Position numbers and translations under genes: made by a program. 55,900 bases of DNA from a virus: the IMG/VR virus record IMGVR_UViG_3300047667_000954, positions 1-55,900 of that record; one strand, 5' to 3'. Every line of letters begins with the position of its first letter. Within the stretch, counting starts at the first letter, position 1. The notes beneath the pieces are model-generated. The model did not search any database and was not told the origin of the DNA. It saw only the letters and a list, made by a program, of their open reading frames with translations. This document shows, piece by piece, positions 17,017 through 24,478 of this stretch.

Positions 17017-17925
17017 ATGTTCGGAACTAATGAAATTGTGGGGAAAAAGTATTTCAAAGATGCTGCCCTGGATCAAATGATGGTAACATCAATGTTTATG
17101 ACACTTCAAGGCGAAGGGCCATATCGCGGCGAGCCTGCATTCTTTATCAGACTTGCAAAGTGCAATCTGGACTGTCAATTCTGTGACACATTCTTTGACG
17201 ATGGCGACTGGTTAACATTTGACCAAATTGCGGAACGTATTGAAGAAACAATTGACAAGTTCTATGCAGACCAGGGCATGGACCGTCCTGTTTGGACTAA
17301 TCATACGGTTGGTGTACGTGGAGAATTTGCAGATGATGACATCCAAACTATCCGTAAGAAGATGGTGCTTGTAATGACTGGCGGCGAGCCCATGTTGCAA
17401 GATAATATTAATCCATTCCTCGCACGTATGCAGTCTATCTTTGCAAAGACACAGATTGAAAGCAATGGTACTCAAGCAACTGCAATTCCTGATAGTACAA
17501 CACTTGTATGCTCACCAAAGTGTCTGGAAAAGAAAAAGATTGCAGTGCGTTACTTGAAGCCACGTGTTGAAATCCTTGAACGTGCAGATTGTTTGAAGTT
17601 TGTTATGGAAGCCAATCCAGATAGCCCATATTCAGACATTCCAGACTGGGCGCATGAATGGGCCGAACAGACAGGCAAACAGGTATATATCAGTCCTATG
17701 AATGTGTATAACTCTGTACCACTGGAAAGCAAAAAGTTACGTTTAAATTCAAATAGCACAACACTTGCAGAGCGAAGCACAATTGACGAAGTGGTTAGCT
17801 TTTGGGAGCCTGAGCTACTAGATATGAAGGCAAATCAAATCAATCATGAGTATGCCGCGCAATTTTGTGTAAAGAACGGATTTATTCTTAATTTACAGAT
17901 TCATCTATATGCCTCACTTGCATAA
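17017..17925 (+). CDS. queE: 7-carboxy-7-deazaguanine synthase (radical SAM)
   Basis: A 302-residue radical-SAM protein of the QueE type. TLQGEGPYRG (about residues 29-38) is the family N-terminal signature, CNLDCQFC (about 49-56) binds the 4Fe-4S cluster, and TGGEP (about 120-124) binds SAM. QueE converts 6-carboxytetrahydropterin to 7-carboxy-7-deazaguanine using SAM and Mg2+. It is longer than many bacterial QueE proteins because of an insertion between the cluster motif and GGEP. SAM synthetase is encoded about 0.4 kb downstream. It follows folE, queD and dpdA on the same strand. Confidence 0.92.
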   Translation: MFGTNEIVGKKYFKDAALDQMMVTSMFMTLQGEGPYRGEPAFFIRLAKCNLDCQFCDTFFDDGDWLTFDQIAERIEETIDKFYADQGMDRPVWTNHTVGVRGEFADDDIQTIRKKMVLVMTGGEPMLQDNINPFLARMQSIFAKTQIESNGTQATAIPDSTTLVCSPKCLEKKKIAVRYLKPRVEILERADCLKFVMEANPDSPYSDIPDWAHEWAEQTGKQVYISPMNVYNSVPLESKKLRLNSNSTTLAERSTIDEVVSFWEPELLDMKANQINHEYAAQFCVKNGFILNLQIHLYASLA

Positions 17926-17947
17926 TAACAATTAAAGGAAACAAATT

Positions 17948-18157
17948 ATGACCAAAACTCCAAAAATAGATGTAAAACCATCAGCACAAAGTATGAAAAC
18001 GGGGCAATTAACTGACGAAGAGTTTGGGGATGACATCGCTTATTTTCAGGAGAAGTTAGATAACCTAAACAAAGACGTAGCGATTACTGAAAAGCAGCTT
18101 GTATTGCTCAAGGACGCTGCGATAGTTTACCGCCTCCACAGTAACAGCAGAATTTAA
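17948..18157 (+). CDS. Small helical protein (69 aa)
   Basis: A 69-residue, charged protein with a probable C-terminal coiled coil (FQEKLDNLNKDVAITEKQLVLLKDAA). AAAGGAAAC precedes the start. It lies between queE and metK in one run of same-strand genes. Nothing indicates a specific function. Confidence 0.65.
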   Translation: MTKTPKIDVKPSAQSMKTGQLTDEEFGDDIAYFQEKLDNLNKDVAITEKQLVLLKDAAIVYRLHSNSRI

Positions 18158-18169
18158 TAAAGGAAACGA

Positions 18170-18337
18170 ATGACAATTGTTTTTACAGAAATGAAGAAGA
18201 AAGAGCCTGAGCTGCTTTGCATGGAAATAATTGCCTCGGCAATTCGTTCAATGCAGCGATCACCTGATTATTTACAGCTAGTCTCAGATTATAGCTATAG
18301 CTTAGGCAAAGTAAGAGTACTATCGGAGAAAAAATGA
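18170..18337 (+). CDS. Very small hypothetical protein (55 aa)
   Basis: A 55-codon gene with AAAGGAAACG as ribosome-binding site, ending in an ATGA overlap with metK. The product is helical and basic at both ends (EMKKKEPELLCMEIIASAIRSM). Translational coupling to metK is the clearest feature. No family was recognised. Confidence 0.65.
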   Translation: MTIVFTEMKKKEPELLCMEIIASAIRSMQRSPDYLQLVSDYSYSLGKVRVLSEKK

Positions 18338-19428
18338 CTAGAAATTATACATTTACATCAGAAAGCGCAGGCATCGGACACCCAGACAAGGTTGCTGATC
18401 AAATTTCAGATGCATTAGTTGATGCAGCACTTAAACGTGGTAATCAAACTACACGATGTGGAATTGAAACGCTTGTTACTACAAATATGGTTACACTTGC
18501 AGGCGAAGTTAAAAACTTCAATCTTACACCATCAGAAGTTGAACAAATTGTACGCGATACAGTACAGAGTGTGGGATACCCAGCTACTGGTAATTTTGAA
18601 TGGGACAAGCTACAGGTCTTTAACTATATCCATGCACAATCAGCAGATATTGCATTAGGGACAGATGACCTGGGCGCTGGTGACCAGGGAATTATGTTTG
18701 GATATGCAAGCAATGGCAACGCTGATTATATGCCTGCACCGGTTTACTATGCACACATGCTGCTTAAAAAGCTCAATACTATGAGGCAACATGGTGATGA
18801 ATTCCTATTCCCAGACGCTAAAAGTCAGATATCAGTTGAATATGAAAACGACACAGTCAGGCGCATTAGTGCGATTGTAGTCAGCCACCAACACGCCGCA
18901 GGGGCACTACAATCTGTCTACCAAGCTGTTAAACATGCTGCTCATGAAATTTTTGGACATCTGATTGATGATGGCACAGTGTGGCATATTAACCCAACAG
19001 GTAACTTTGAAATCGGAGGACCTGACGGCGACGCTGGTCTAACAGGCCGTAAAATCATTATAGATACTTATGGTGGGTGGGCCCCACATGGTGGCGGCGC
19101 ATTTAGTGGAAAAGACCCTACCAAAGTTGACCGCAGTGCGTCGTATGCTGCTCGGTGGGTAGCTAAAAATGTAGTTGCTGATGACATGGCTGATTGGTGC
19201 CAGGTACAACTATCATACGCTATTGGGATAAAAGAGCCAATAAGTATATATGTAGACAGCAATGGCCATAATAAATCAATTGAGCGGTTCATCCGTGATA
19301 ATATTGATCTTACTCCCAAGGGTATTATTGATCGATTTGATTTATTTAATTTTACTGATTACAGTAAAAATTGTGTCTTTGGCCATTTTGGTGACAAAGA
19401 CGTCCCTTGGGAAAAGTTAGGATGGTAA
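18334..19428 (+). CDS. metK: S-adenosylmethionine synthetase
   Basis: A 364-residue methionine adenosyltransferase. GHPDKVADQISDA (about residues 15-27) is the ATP/Mg region, GDQGIMFGYA (about 113-122) is the signature near the active site, GPDGDAGLTGRK (about 230-241) binds phosphate, and GGGAFSGKDPTKVDRSA (about 252-268) is the second family signature. It is slightly shorter than E. coli MetK (384 residues), mainly at the C terminus. It makes SAM from methionine and ATP, cofactor for QueE, the radical-SAM cluster and the methyltransferases in this window. A metK gene is uncommon in phages. Confidence 0.96.
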   Translation: MTRNYTFTSESAGIGHPDKVADQISDALVDAALKRGNQTTRCGIETLVTTNMVTLAGEVKNFNLTPSEVEQIVRDTVQSVGYPATGNFEWDKLQVFNYIHAQSADIALGTDDLGAGDQGIMFGYASNGNADYMPAPVYYAHMLLKKLNTMRQHGDEFLFPDAKSQISVEYENDTVRRISAIVVSHQHAAGALQSVYQAVKHAAHEIFGHLIDDGTVWHINPTGNFEIGGPDGDAGLTGRKIIIDTYGGWAPHGGGAFSGKDPTKVDRSASYAARWVAKNVVADDMADWCQVQLSYAIGIKEPISIYVDSNGHNKSIERFIRDNIDLTPKGIIDRFDLFNFTDYSKNCVFGHFGDKDVPWEKLGW

Positions 19429-19775
19429 TGTTTAAGAAATTATTTGGTATTGACAAATTAGAAGAGCGGCTTGCAGTATTTGAAGCAGAAAAGACTGCAC
19501 TAGAAGCAGAAAAGACTGCACTAGAAGAACAACTTGCGCAAAAAGAAAAGACACCAAAAGAAATCGCCAATGAGGCAGGTGAACCGTTTGTTCATGTGGT
19601 TAAGACCACATTTGAAGATAAGGACAAGCCCGGCACTGGATATTTTGAATTGGACTGGAATGAGCTTTTTGTAAAGAATTTAATTACTGCTGGCTACAGT
19701 GGTCGCACTGACGACGAAGTTGTAGACATGTGGTTTAACGACCTATGCAGAGGCATTATTGGTGATAAGATTTGA
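19428..19775 (+). CDS. Phage protein with N-terminal coiled coil (115 aa)
   Basis: ATG 19428 overlaps the last base of the metK stop (TAATG) with AGGA upstream. Residues about 10-45 form a coiled coil containing an exact duplicated heptad (EAEKTAL twice, from a 21-bp tandem repeat). The C-terminal domain (about 50-115) is acidic and aromatic (YFELDWNELFVKNL, DDEVVDMWFNDLCR) and resembles uncharacterised T4-like phage proteins. Its TGA stop is embedded in the -35 box of the next promoter. Confidence 0.7.
   Translation: MFKKLFGIDKLEERLAVFEAEKTALEAEKTALEEQLAQKEKTPKEIANEAGEPFVHVVKTTFEDKDKPGTGYFELDWNELFVKNLITAGYSGRTDDEVVDMWFNDLCRGIIGDKI
19482..19523. repeat. 21-bp exact tandem repeat (two copies)
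   Basis: Copies at 19482-19502 and 19503-19523 are identical, beginning GAAGCAGAAAAG. They encode the duplicated coiled-coil heptad EAEKTAL. Probably a recent slippage duplication. Confidence 0.85.
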
Positions 19776-19800
19776 CATTCATCGACAATGTAGCTATAAT
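19772..19800 (+). promoter_or_regulatory. Perfect-consensus sigma70-type promoter
   Basis: TTGACA (19772-19777), 17-nt spacer, TATAAT (19795-19800), all 12 positions matching consensus. It drives the 5' nuclease gene starting at 19825. The preceding gene's TGA stop is inside the -35 box. Confidence 0.8.
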
Positions 19801-19824
19801 TAAACTATCAAAGGAAACTATTTT

Positions 19825-20823
19825 ATGACCTATATCCTGGTGGACGCCGCCAACATGTTTTTCCGTGCACGGCACGTGGTGCGGGGCGACACAGAAACTA
19901 AAGTCGCCATGGCGATGCATATCATCTTTGCAAGCATTAACAAATGCTGGCGTGACCTAAATGGTAGCCACGTTGTTGTTTGCTTTGAAGGACGATCCTG
20001 GCGCAAAGATGTATATGCACCATATAAGGCGCAGCGCAGAGAAAAAACAGCAAAAATGTCGCCAGCAGACGTTGAAGAAGATCGTGCCTTTTTTGCTGCA
20101 TTTGATACCTTTCGTGAATTCTTACATGAAAAGACAAATGTAACAGTATTACAGGCGGCTGGCTGCGAAGCTGATGACTTTATCGCCAGATGGATCCAAA
20201 CACATCCAGATGATAAGCATGTTATTGTATCAACAGATAGTGACTTTTACCAACTAATTGGCGAAAATGTCAAGCAATACAATGGTGTAGACAACAAACT
20301 CATATCAATTGATTCAATCGTGAACGACCGAGGCAAGGCAATAATTGACAAAAAGTCAGGCGAGCCAAAGCAAATTGGCGATCCAGAATGGTTGCTATTT
20401 GAAAAATGTATCCGTGGTGACGTAAGCGACAATATCTTTTCGGCATACCCTGGTGCCCTCACCAAAGGATCAAAGAACAGAATTGGTATGCTTGACGCAT
20501 TTTCGGACAGAAAAGGCATGGGCTTTAACTGGAACAACTTTATGTTACATCGGTGGACAGATATTGACGGTAACGAAAATGTTGTGCGTGACGTATATCT
20601 CCGCAATAAAACATTGATTGATTTAACTGCGCAGCCTTTTGAAATCAAAGAGGTACTTGATGCGTCGATTGTTGATGCAGCACAGGCAGAACGCAAAGGG
20701 AATGTGGGTATCCACTTTATGCGGTTCTGCGGTGCAAACAATCTAATACGCATGAGCGACCAATGTGATGCACATGCCCGTTATTTAGGAGCAAGTTATG
20801 CCCAAAAAGCTACGAGCAGTTGA
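19825..20823 (+). CDS. rnh: RNase H / 5'-3' exonuclease (T4 Rnh, FEN-like)
   Basis: A 332-residue flap-endonuclease-family nuclease. Metal-binding acidic residues are visible in VDAANMFFRAR (about residues 6-16), AGCEADDFIARW (about 112-123) and STDSDFYQL (about 136-144). KCIRGDVSDNI (about 195-205) marks the helix-hairpin-helix DNA-binding region. In T4, Rnh removes RNA primers from Okazaki fragments. It has a perfect-consensus promoter and AAAGGAAAC as ribosome-binding site. It overlaps the next gene by 26 nt. Confidence 0.88.
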   Translation: MTYILVDAANMFFRARHVVRGDTETKVAMAMHIIFASINKCWRDLNGSHVVVCFEGRSWRKDVYAPYKAQRREKTAKMSPADVEEDRAFFAAFDTFREFLHEKTNVTVLQAAGCEADDFIARWIQTHPDDKHVIVSTDSDFYQLIGENVKQYNGVDNKLISIDSIVNDRGKAIIDKKSGEPKQIGDPEWLLFEKCIRGDVSDNIFSAYPGALTKGSKNRIGMLDAFSDRKGMGFNWNNFMLHRWTDIDGNENVVRDVYLRNKTLIDLTAQPFEIKEVLDASIVDAAQAERKGNVGIHFMRFCGANNLIRMSDQCDAHARYLGASYAQKATSS

Positions 20824-21271
20824 AGTAATAACTGATAAACTTTGGATTACATATGATAACAAAGGTAATAAATCAGGAACACTATCAGGGAACTCAAACT
20901 CATTCACTTGGCTAAAAGTTGACGGCAGTAAGGTGGATCTTACCAGCAGTGAATCATTGCTGGTCTTTGAATTTGAGCATAAAAATACACTTAGTAGTTG
21001 GCATCAAGAATATGTATTTGGTTACCCTGTATTACAAACTGCCACATTCAATGCACAAGAAAAAGATAATTTACCGTGCTTTACCAAGACGGAAACCAGC
21101 ACTATATTATTTGCTGCTGGATACTATGGTATCAATTTTGATAATGGTGGTTGGCTTGATGCATGTTGCCCTAAGTTTACAACGTTATGTAAATATGAGT
21201 ATATGGGACCGTTTAAGACTGAAGTTGATGTGCAAATTGCCATCAAAAGAAAAGTACGAACCGACACATAA
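20798..21271 (+). CDS. Hypothetical phage protein (157 aa)
   Basis: Overlaps the nuclease gene by 26 nt, with TTAGGAGC as ribosome-binding site. The protein looks mainly beta (KLWITYDNKGNKSGTLSG, YVFGYPVLQTATF). No family motif was recognised. A cysteine pair (DACCPKF) near residue 127 is notable but isolated. Its coupling to the 5' nuclease suggests expression with replication genes. Confidence 0.7.
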   Translation: MPKKLRAVEVITDKLWITYDNKGNKSGTLSGNSNSFTWLKVDGSKVDLTSSESLLVFEFEHKNTLSSWHQEYVFGYPVLQTATFNAQEKDNLPCFTKTETSTILFAAGYYGINFDNGGWLDACCPKFTTLCKYEYMGPFKTEVDVQIAIKRKVRTDT

Positions 21272-21292
21272 ACCTATTTTCTTCATTTTTAG

Positions 21293-21299
21293 CTAAATA
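21293..21299 (+). promoter_or_regulatory. Possible late promoter (CTAAATA)
   Basis: CTAAATA is a variant of the T4/cyanophage late promoter motif, located 29 nt before the start of the next gene in a short intergenic gap. Motif only. Confidence 0.3.
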
Positions 21300-21327
21300 A
21301 TTATAGTTAGACTTAATGGAGAATAAT

Positions 21328-21654
21328 ATGGCCAGGCCCAAGCCCACAGTACTTTTAGAATACACAGATCAAAATTTCCGCAGCGAGCAGGTATTGGATG
21401 CAGATGCAATTTGGGCAGTGTTTTTGGACGACAAACCAATAAATCTTAAGAGCTCCAATAGTTTGGTTGATGCTCCAGGAGCAAAATATAAAAAGACCAG
21501 CTTTAGTAACAGCGGCCATGCATTTAACTTAGCTGACCGTTTAAATAAAAAGTTTAAAACGACAAAATTTACAGTGGTGAAACTTACAAATGGTGAACGA
21601 ATTCAAGAAAAAGTTGACGTCAGAGATTACAGTTTGGCTCCAAAACGAACTTAA
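21328..21654 (+). CDS. Conserved small phage protein (108 aa)
   Basis: Start 21328 is preferred over 21316 because the sequence between them (ATGGAGAATAAT) supplies the GGAGA ribosome-binding site. The product is basic and beta-rich (TVLLEYTDQNFRSEQVLDAD, TTKFTVVKLTNGERI). I recall similar short proteins in marine T4-like phages, but no function is known. It overlaps the next gene by 65 nt. Confidence 0.65.
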   Translation: MARPKPTVLLEYTDQNFRSEQVLDADAIWAVFLDDKPINLKSSNSLVDAPGAKYKKTSFSNSGHAFNLADRLNKKFKTTKFTVVKLTNGERIQEKVDVRDYSLAPKRT

Positions 21655-21961
21655 CAGTACCAATGATAGCTTAATTAAAGATGCACTGGGCGGCATCAGC
21701 TACAAGGCAACTGATTATTTCTACCATGCTGACAGTCTACGACTACGATCAGCAGGGTATCGTCTACTCAAGACATATTTTGACTGTGAAGAGTTTAAAC
21801 ACAGTAGGTACTTTTATACTGGTGAAATACTAACACTCAGCACCCACATGAACGCACCATTTTTTATCTCAGAAAATGCAATTGTATTATTCAGCCAAGA
21901 AAATATTATAATGTGTAAAATGGCAGGTAGCGTGGCACTTTGGCTTGATATCTTTCCTTGA
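21590..21961 (+). CDS. Hypothetical phage protein (123 aa)
   Basis: A 123-residue protein overlapping the previous gene by 65 nt in another frame. Residues about 75-120 (GEILTLSTHMNAPFFISENAIVLFSQENIIMCKMAG) look like a short beta-rich domain found in unnamed phage proteins. The start could be later, because the first 20 codons lie in the overlap. No function is assigned. Confidence 0.6.
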   Translation: MVNEFKKKLTSEITVWLQNELNSTNDSLIKDALGGISYKATDYFYHADSLRLRSAGYRLLKTYFDCEEFKHSRYFYTGEILTLSTHMNAPFFISENAIVLFSQENIIMCKMAGSVALWLDIFP

Positions 21962-21989
21962 CCAGGGCGGTAATATAGTATATCTTGTA

Positions 21990-21996
21990 CTAAATA
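21990..21996 (+). promoter_or_regulatory. Possible late promoter (CTAAATA)
   Basis: CTAAATA in the 76-nt gap before the 58-residue gene at 22038. Same motif as at 21293. Motif only. Confidence 0.3.
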
Positions 21997-22037
21997 GTAT
22001 CACATGTCATTAAGACAGTATTAGCAGGAGAAGCAGG

Positions 22038-22214
22038 ATGCGCACTGAAACAACTTTTGAAACATTTGCAAAAGGACTAATTCCACTTAAATTACTACCT
22101 GATCCTGTAACATTGCGGTTGGCCCGCATTTGGTATACCCAATTTGCTGGCACACATGCAGTAACAATGGATGACCGTGAATTAGTTGAGATCTACCAAA
22201 AACTACACTACTAA
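22038..22214 (+). CDS. Very small hypothetical protein (58 aa)
   Basis: A 58-codon gene with AGCAGGAGAAGCAGG as a strong ribosome-binding site. The product is basic and helical (FAKGLIPLKLLPDPVTLRLAR), ending in DDRELVEIYQKLHY. A rho-independent terminator follows 17 nt after the stop, so this gene closes its transcription unit. No family was recognised. Confidence 0.7.
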   Translation: MRTETTFETFAKGLIPLKLLPDPVTLRLARIWYTQFAGTHAVTMDDRELVEIYQKLHY

Positions 22215-22231
22215 AAATAATAAGAAAGTAA

Positions 22232-22260
22232 ATATCGCCTATAATAGGCGATATTTTCTT
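22232..22260 (+). terminator. Rho-independent terminator
   Basis: A perfect 10-bp stem (ATATCGCCTA / TAGGCGATAT), a 3-nt loop and a T-rich tail (TTTTCTT, 22254-22260). The tail runs directly into the -35 box of the next promoter. Confidence 0.85.
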
Positions 22261-22287
22261 GACATACGATTATGCCTTTGCTACAGT
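22259..22287 (+). promoter_or_regulatory. Sigma70-type promoter abutting a terminator
   Basis: TTGACA (22259-22264), 17-nt spacer, TACAGT (22282-22287). The first two bases overlap the T-tail of the upstream terminator, so one transcription unit ends where the next begins. Confidence 0.6.
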
Positions 22288-22314
22288 TATCACAAAGTAT
22301 TGATGGAGAATATA

Positions 22315-22539
22315 ATGGTATCGCCTAATATTATGAGCGACCCTGGGCATCGTGCAGTTGGCTCACTGTCTAGCAATTGGCTAGGGCATTGTTTGTCGTG
22401 CTCAGAAAAAGCGACGCACGTCGGCGTTATGAACGGAATAATCTCTGATTGTTTTTGCAAGTGTTGTGTAACCTTATGGAAATTTAATCCAGTAAAATGG
22501 CATGTAAAATTGATGCAACATCTAAAGGAGACAAAATAA
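22315..22539 (+). CDS. Small Cys-rich protein (74 aa)
   Basis: Start 22315 has GATGGAGAA as ribosome-binding site downstream of the promoter at 22259; the frame is open further upstream but crosses the terminator. The product has CLSCSEK and SDCFCKCC clusters, consistent with a small zinc-binding fold. It ends with a basic helix (VKWHVKLMQHLKETK). Function is unknown. AAAGGAG for the next gene lies in its 3' end. Confidence 0.65.
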   Translation: MVSPNIMSDPGHRAVGSLSSNWLGHCLSCSEKATHVGVMNGIISDCFCKCCVTLWKFNPVKWHVKLMQHLKETK

Positions 22540-22541
22540 TG

Positions 22542-22790
22542 ATCGTATCTGCCGCATTAAAAATGGACAACGGTGCAGTTATCTCTTTGCCAGCACCTGC
22601 TCGGCATGGTGACGTCATTGCTGCTCTTTCACGCCTGGGTATGTGTGGTGCAGTTGCATTAGATGCAGAACAAGGATTCTTAACTTCAGGCGGAACCTTT
22701 GCGGATCGCCGTCTTGCGCATCGTATAGCGTTCAAGGCAGGGCAAGTTGCAATTATGGAAGGCGAGCTTTATAGTGAGGATTTGTGGTGA
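22542..22790 (+). CDS. Conserved small phage protein ending in SEDLW (82 aa)
   Basis: ATG 22542 has AAAGGAGACAAAATA upstream, a near-ideal ribosome-binding site. An earlier in-frame ATG at 22497 lacks one. The sequence pattern GFLTSGGTFADRRLAHRIAFKAGQ...LYSEDLW is one I recognise from short uncharacterised phage and prophage proteins. Role unknown. Confidence 0.75.
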   Translation: MVSAALKMDNGAVISLPAPARHGDVIAALSRLGMCGAVALDAEQGFLTSGGTFADRRLAHRIAFKAGQVAIMEGELYSEDLW

Positions 22791-22810
22791 TTAATTTAAA
22801 GGAAAGCCAA

Positions 22811-22927
22811 ATGAAGTTGGATAAATGTAGCTACGCGAGTAAGTACAGGGCTATTTACAGGCCCACATGTGGATGTAATTTTTGCGCTGACATGTGGACC
22901 AAGGCAAATACGGAGGAGGCTGAATAG
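22811..22927 (+). CDS. Very small Cys-containing protein (38 aa)
   Basis: A 38-codon gene with AAAGGAAAGC upstream. The product has three Cys in CGCNFC, a knuckle-like arrangement. It ends TAG, immediately followed by ATG of the next gene, and its last codons contain that gene's GGAGGAGG ribosome-binding site. It is short, so confidence rests on spacing. Confidence 0.5.
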   Translation: MKLDKCSYASKYRAIYRPTCGCNFCADMWTKANTEEAE

Positions 22928-23239
22928 ATGTTAAAAGCAAAGAAAATTGACTTTGTTTGGACGCACGACGAACACAGCCCAAACCCAACTTGTTGGCGTA
23001 CAATTGGCAACGGGTATTCGGCTTATGTTTTGATCCCATACGATCAAGGCAATGACCCCCAGACTGAGCAAGGCACTTGGAACGGCGTTGCTCAAAACAG
23101 AGGCCAGACGGAATTTAGGTCAAAGGACGATGCAACAGCCTACTGCGAAAAAACGATTCGAGACTTTGCACAAGTTGCCGTTAATAGCGCCTCAAACTTC
23201 TTGGACATTGACGCATTAAAGGAGGGCAAAGGTGAGTAA
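22928..23239 (+). CDS. Hypothetical protein (103 aa)
   Basis: Starts on the base after the previous TAG. The 103-residue product is polar with aromatic residues (IDFVWTHDEHSPNPTCWRTIGNGYSAYVLIPYDQG) and looks like a mixed alpha/beta fold. Its C terminus (DALKEGKGE) is encoded by sequence that doubles as the AAAGGAGGG ribosome-binding site of the following GTG-started gene. No family was recognised. Confidence 0.7.
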   Translation: MLKAKKIDFVWTHDEHSPNPTCWRTIGNGYSAYVLIPYDQGNDPQTEQGTWNGVAQNRGQTEFRSKDDATAYCEKTIRDFAQVAVNSASNFLDIDALKEGKGE

Positions 23240-23423
23240 AATTACAACCGACCAATATTTTCGGATCAAAGAATTGACCCTGCATCCAGATCGTAAGTTT
23301 ACGCCAGAAGACATTGAGTTACTGCCGGGTTTACACGACTGTCCAGAATGGGACGGACCCATATTTTCTGGAATGTCAGAGTGGGAATCCTGCGGGTGTG
23401 CAATTAAAGCAAAGGAGCTATAA
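23232..23423 (+). CDS. Hypothetical small protein (63 aa), GTG start
   Basis: A GTG-started gene overlapping the previous one by 8 nt, with AAAGGAGGG upstream. The product is acidic and Pro-rich (PDRKFTPEDIELLPGLHDCPEWDGP) and ends CGCAIKAKEL. The codons for the last residues form the AAAGGAG ribosome-binding site of the next gene. Function unknown. Confidence 0.6.
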   Translation: MSKITTDQYFRIKELTLHPDRKFTPEDIELLPGLHDCPEWDGPIFSGMSEWESCGCAIKAKEL

Positions 23424-23425
23424 GC

Positions 23426-23539
23426 ATGAAGATATATCCAGACACCCCGCTTAAAAAGCAGGTTCGAGATTACAGCCAGACCCAATCGGCGGTTAGTGTA
23501 ATCGTCGCAGCTTTCGTTGCAGCAAAGGGGGTCGAGTAG
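23426..23539 (+). CDS. Very small hypothetical protein (37 aa)
   Basis: A 37-codon gene with AAAGGAG upstream, ending TAG directly before the next ATG. The C-terminal half is hydrophobic (AVSVIVAAFVAAKGVE) and could be a short membrane-associating helix, though shorter than a normal transmembrane segment. Supported by spacing only. Confidence 0.45.
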   Translation: MKIYPDTPLKKQVRDYSQTQSAVSVIVAAFVAAKGVE

Positions 23540-23713
23540 ATGAGTAACGGTATTTCCATTGCGATTGAAATTTCTGGTCCGTTTGTGTTTTTTCCAAGGG
23601 TCGGCCGCACTGGGCCAATTCTTAAATTGCAATGGGCGTGGTTCGGTGTCTACCTGATTAATTATGGGTTCATACGGATGCTTAATAAAATTGCAGCAAA
23701 GGAGGACAAATAG
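23540..23713 (+). CDS. Small hydrophobic protein (57 aa)
   Basis: Starts on the base after the previous TAG and ends in TAG directly before the next ATG. The product is hydrophobic and basic, with WAWFGVYLINYGFIRML (about residues 32-48) as a possible membrane-associated helix. AAAGGGGGT precedes the start. The codons for its end (AAKEDK) contain the AAAGGAGGA ribosome-binding site of the next gene. Confidence 0.5.
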   Translation: MSNGISIAIEISGPFVFFPRVGRTGPILKLQWAWFGVYLINYGFIRMLNKIAAKEDK

Positions 23714-24256
23714 ATGCTTGATCATTGGGAAATAGATAAGGTTAGATTTATCATGGCTAAACACTTGGGCATTTCTGCCGATTTAGTGCATTGGGCACTA
23801 AATCAGGCCATGCGCGAAATGCCGGATCGACCTGCACCCAGGTTAAAAATAGTTTCTGAGAATGTACTGCCTCTTAAGGCCATTGACCCAAACACTACCA
23901 CACAGGAAGCCATTGTAGCTGCACAAACAGGCGATACGATTTCTTTTTCTTCATTGGTCGAAAGGGATGCTGCGGTTGAAAGGGATGCTGACTTGAATAC
24001 TAAAATATCATTGGACGGCACCTCTTGGGGTGATATAGAATGGAAAGACTCTGCCATTGAAGAACCACATGATTTACAGGTTTGTGTTGGTTGGGATGAT
24101 GATACCCAGTCTGTAGTGTTTGTGCAGTGGTTGGCAGGACCCCAGGGCTTTTTTGACGCGAATGTTACTTGGCAAGATACCGTAACGCATTGGAAGCCAT
24201 TGACTTTTCAAACCAACATGGCAGTCTCCAAACAGCACCCAGATAACAATGGATAA
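23714..24256 (+). CDS. Hypothetical protein (180 aa)
   Basis: A 180-residue acidic protein with a very strong AAAGGAGG site. The N-terminal 40 residues are helical (VHWALNQAMREM). A duplicated VERDAxVERDA sits near residue 85 (an 18-bp imperfect tandem repeat). The C-terminal half is Trp-rich and beta-like (QVCVGWDDDTQSVVFVQWLAG, TVTHWKPLTF). No family was recognised. It overlaps the next gene by 8 nt. Confidence 0.7.
   Translation: MLDHWEIDKVRFIMAKHLGISADLVHWALNQAMREMPDRPAPRLKIVSENVLPLKAIDPNTTTQEAIVAAQTGDTISFSSLVERDAAVERDADLNTKISLDGTSWGDIEWKDSAIEEPHDLQVCVGWDDDTQSVVFVQWLAGPQGFFDANVTWQDTVTHWKPLTFQTNMAVSKQHPDNNG
23957..23992. repeat. 18-bp imperfect tandem repeat
   Basis: Copies at 23957-23974 and 23975-23992 share GAAAGGGATGCTG and encode VERDAA / VERDAD inside the 180-residue protein. 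Confidence 0.6.
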
Positions 24257-24467
24257 TATATGCAAAGTTTGTGGTGGTGTTGCGCCTGTATGCCATAACA
24301 TATGTGTATCTTGTCTTACACAAGAACTCAATGCAATGACTTATGATGATATTTCCGTTGTGTTAACCACAATGGCTGCGGCGATGGAACCACTAGGGGC
24401 AGAGTTTGAGAAGGTGTGGGACGACAATGTTGACATTCTTTATAAAAACAATAAGGAAGACAAATAG
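24249..24467 (+). CDS. Small zinc-finger-like protein (72 aa)
   Basis: A 72-residue protein with two CxxC pairs, CKVCGG (about residues 5-10) and CVSCLT (about 19-24), plus CHN between them, a plausible zinc knuckle. The C-terminal part is an acidic helix (AEFEKVWDDNVDIL). It overlaps the previous gene by 8 nt and is the last of the TAG-ending block. Function unknown. Confidence 0.65.
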   Translation: MDNICKVCGGVAPVCHNICVSCLTQELNAMTYDDISVVLTTMAAAMEPLGAEFEKVWDDNVDILYKNNKEDK

Positions 24468-24478
24468 TCGTAATTGGG

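Noticed and set aside
23216-23764. 182-codon minus-strand frame across several tiny plus-strand genes
   Set aside because: The plus-strand genes each have strong AAAGGAG sites and exact stop-start spacing; the antisense frame has none. If the tiny genes proved false this frame would deserve another look.
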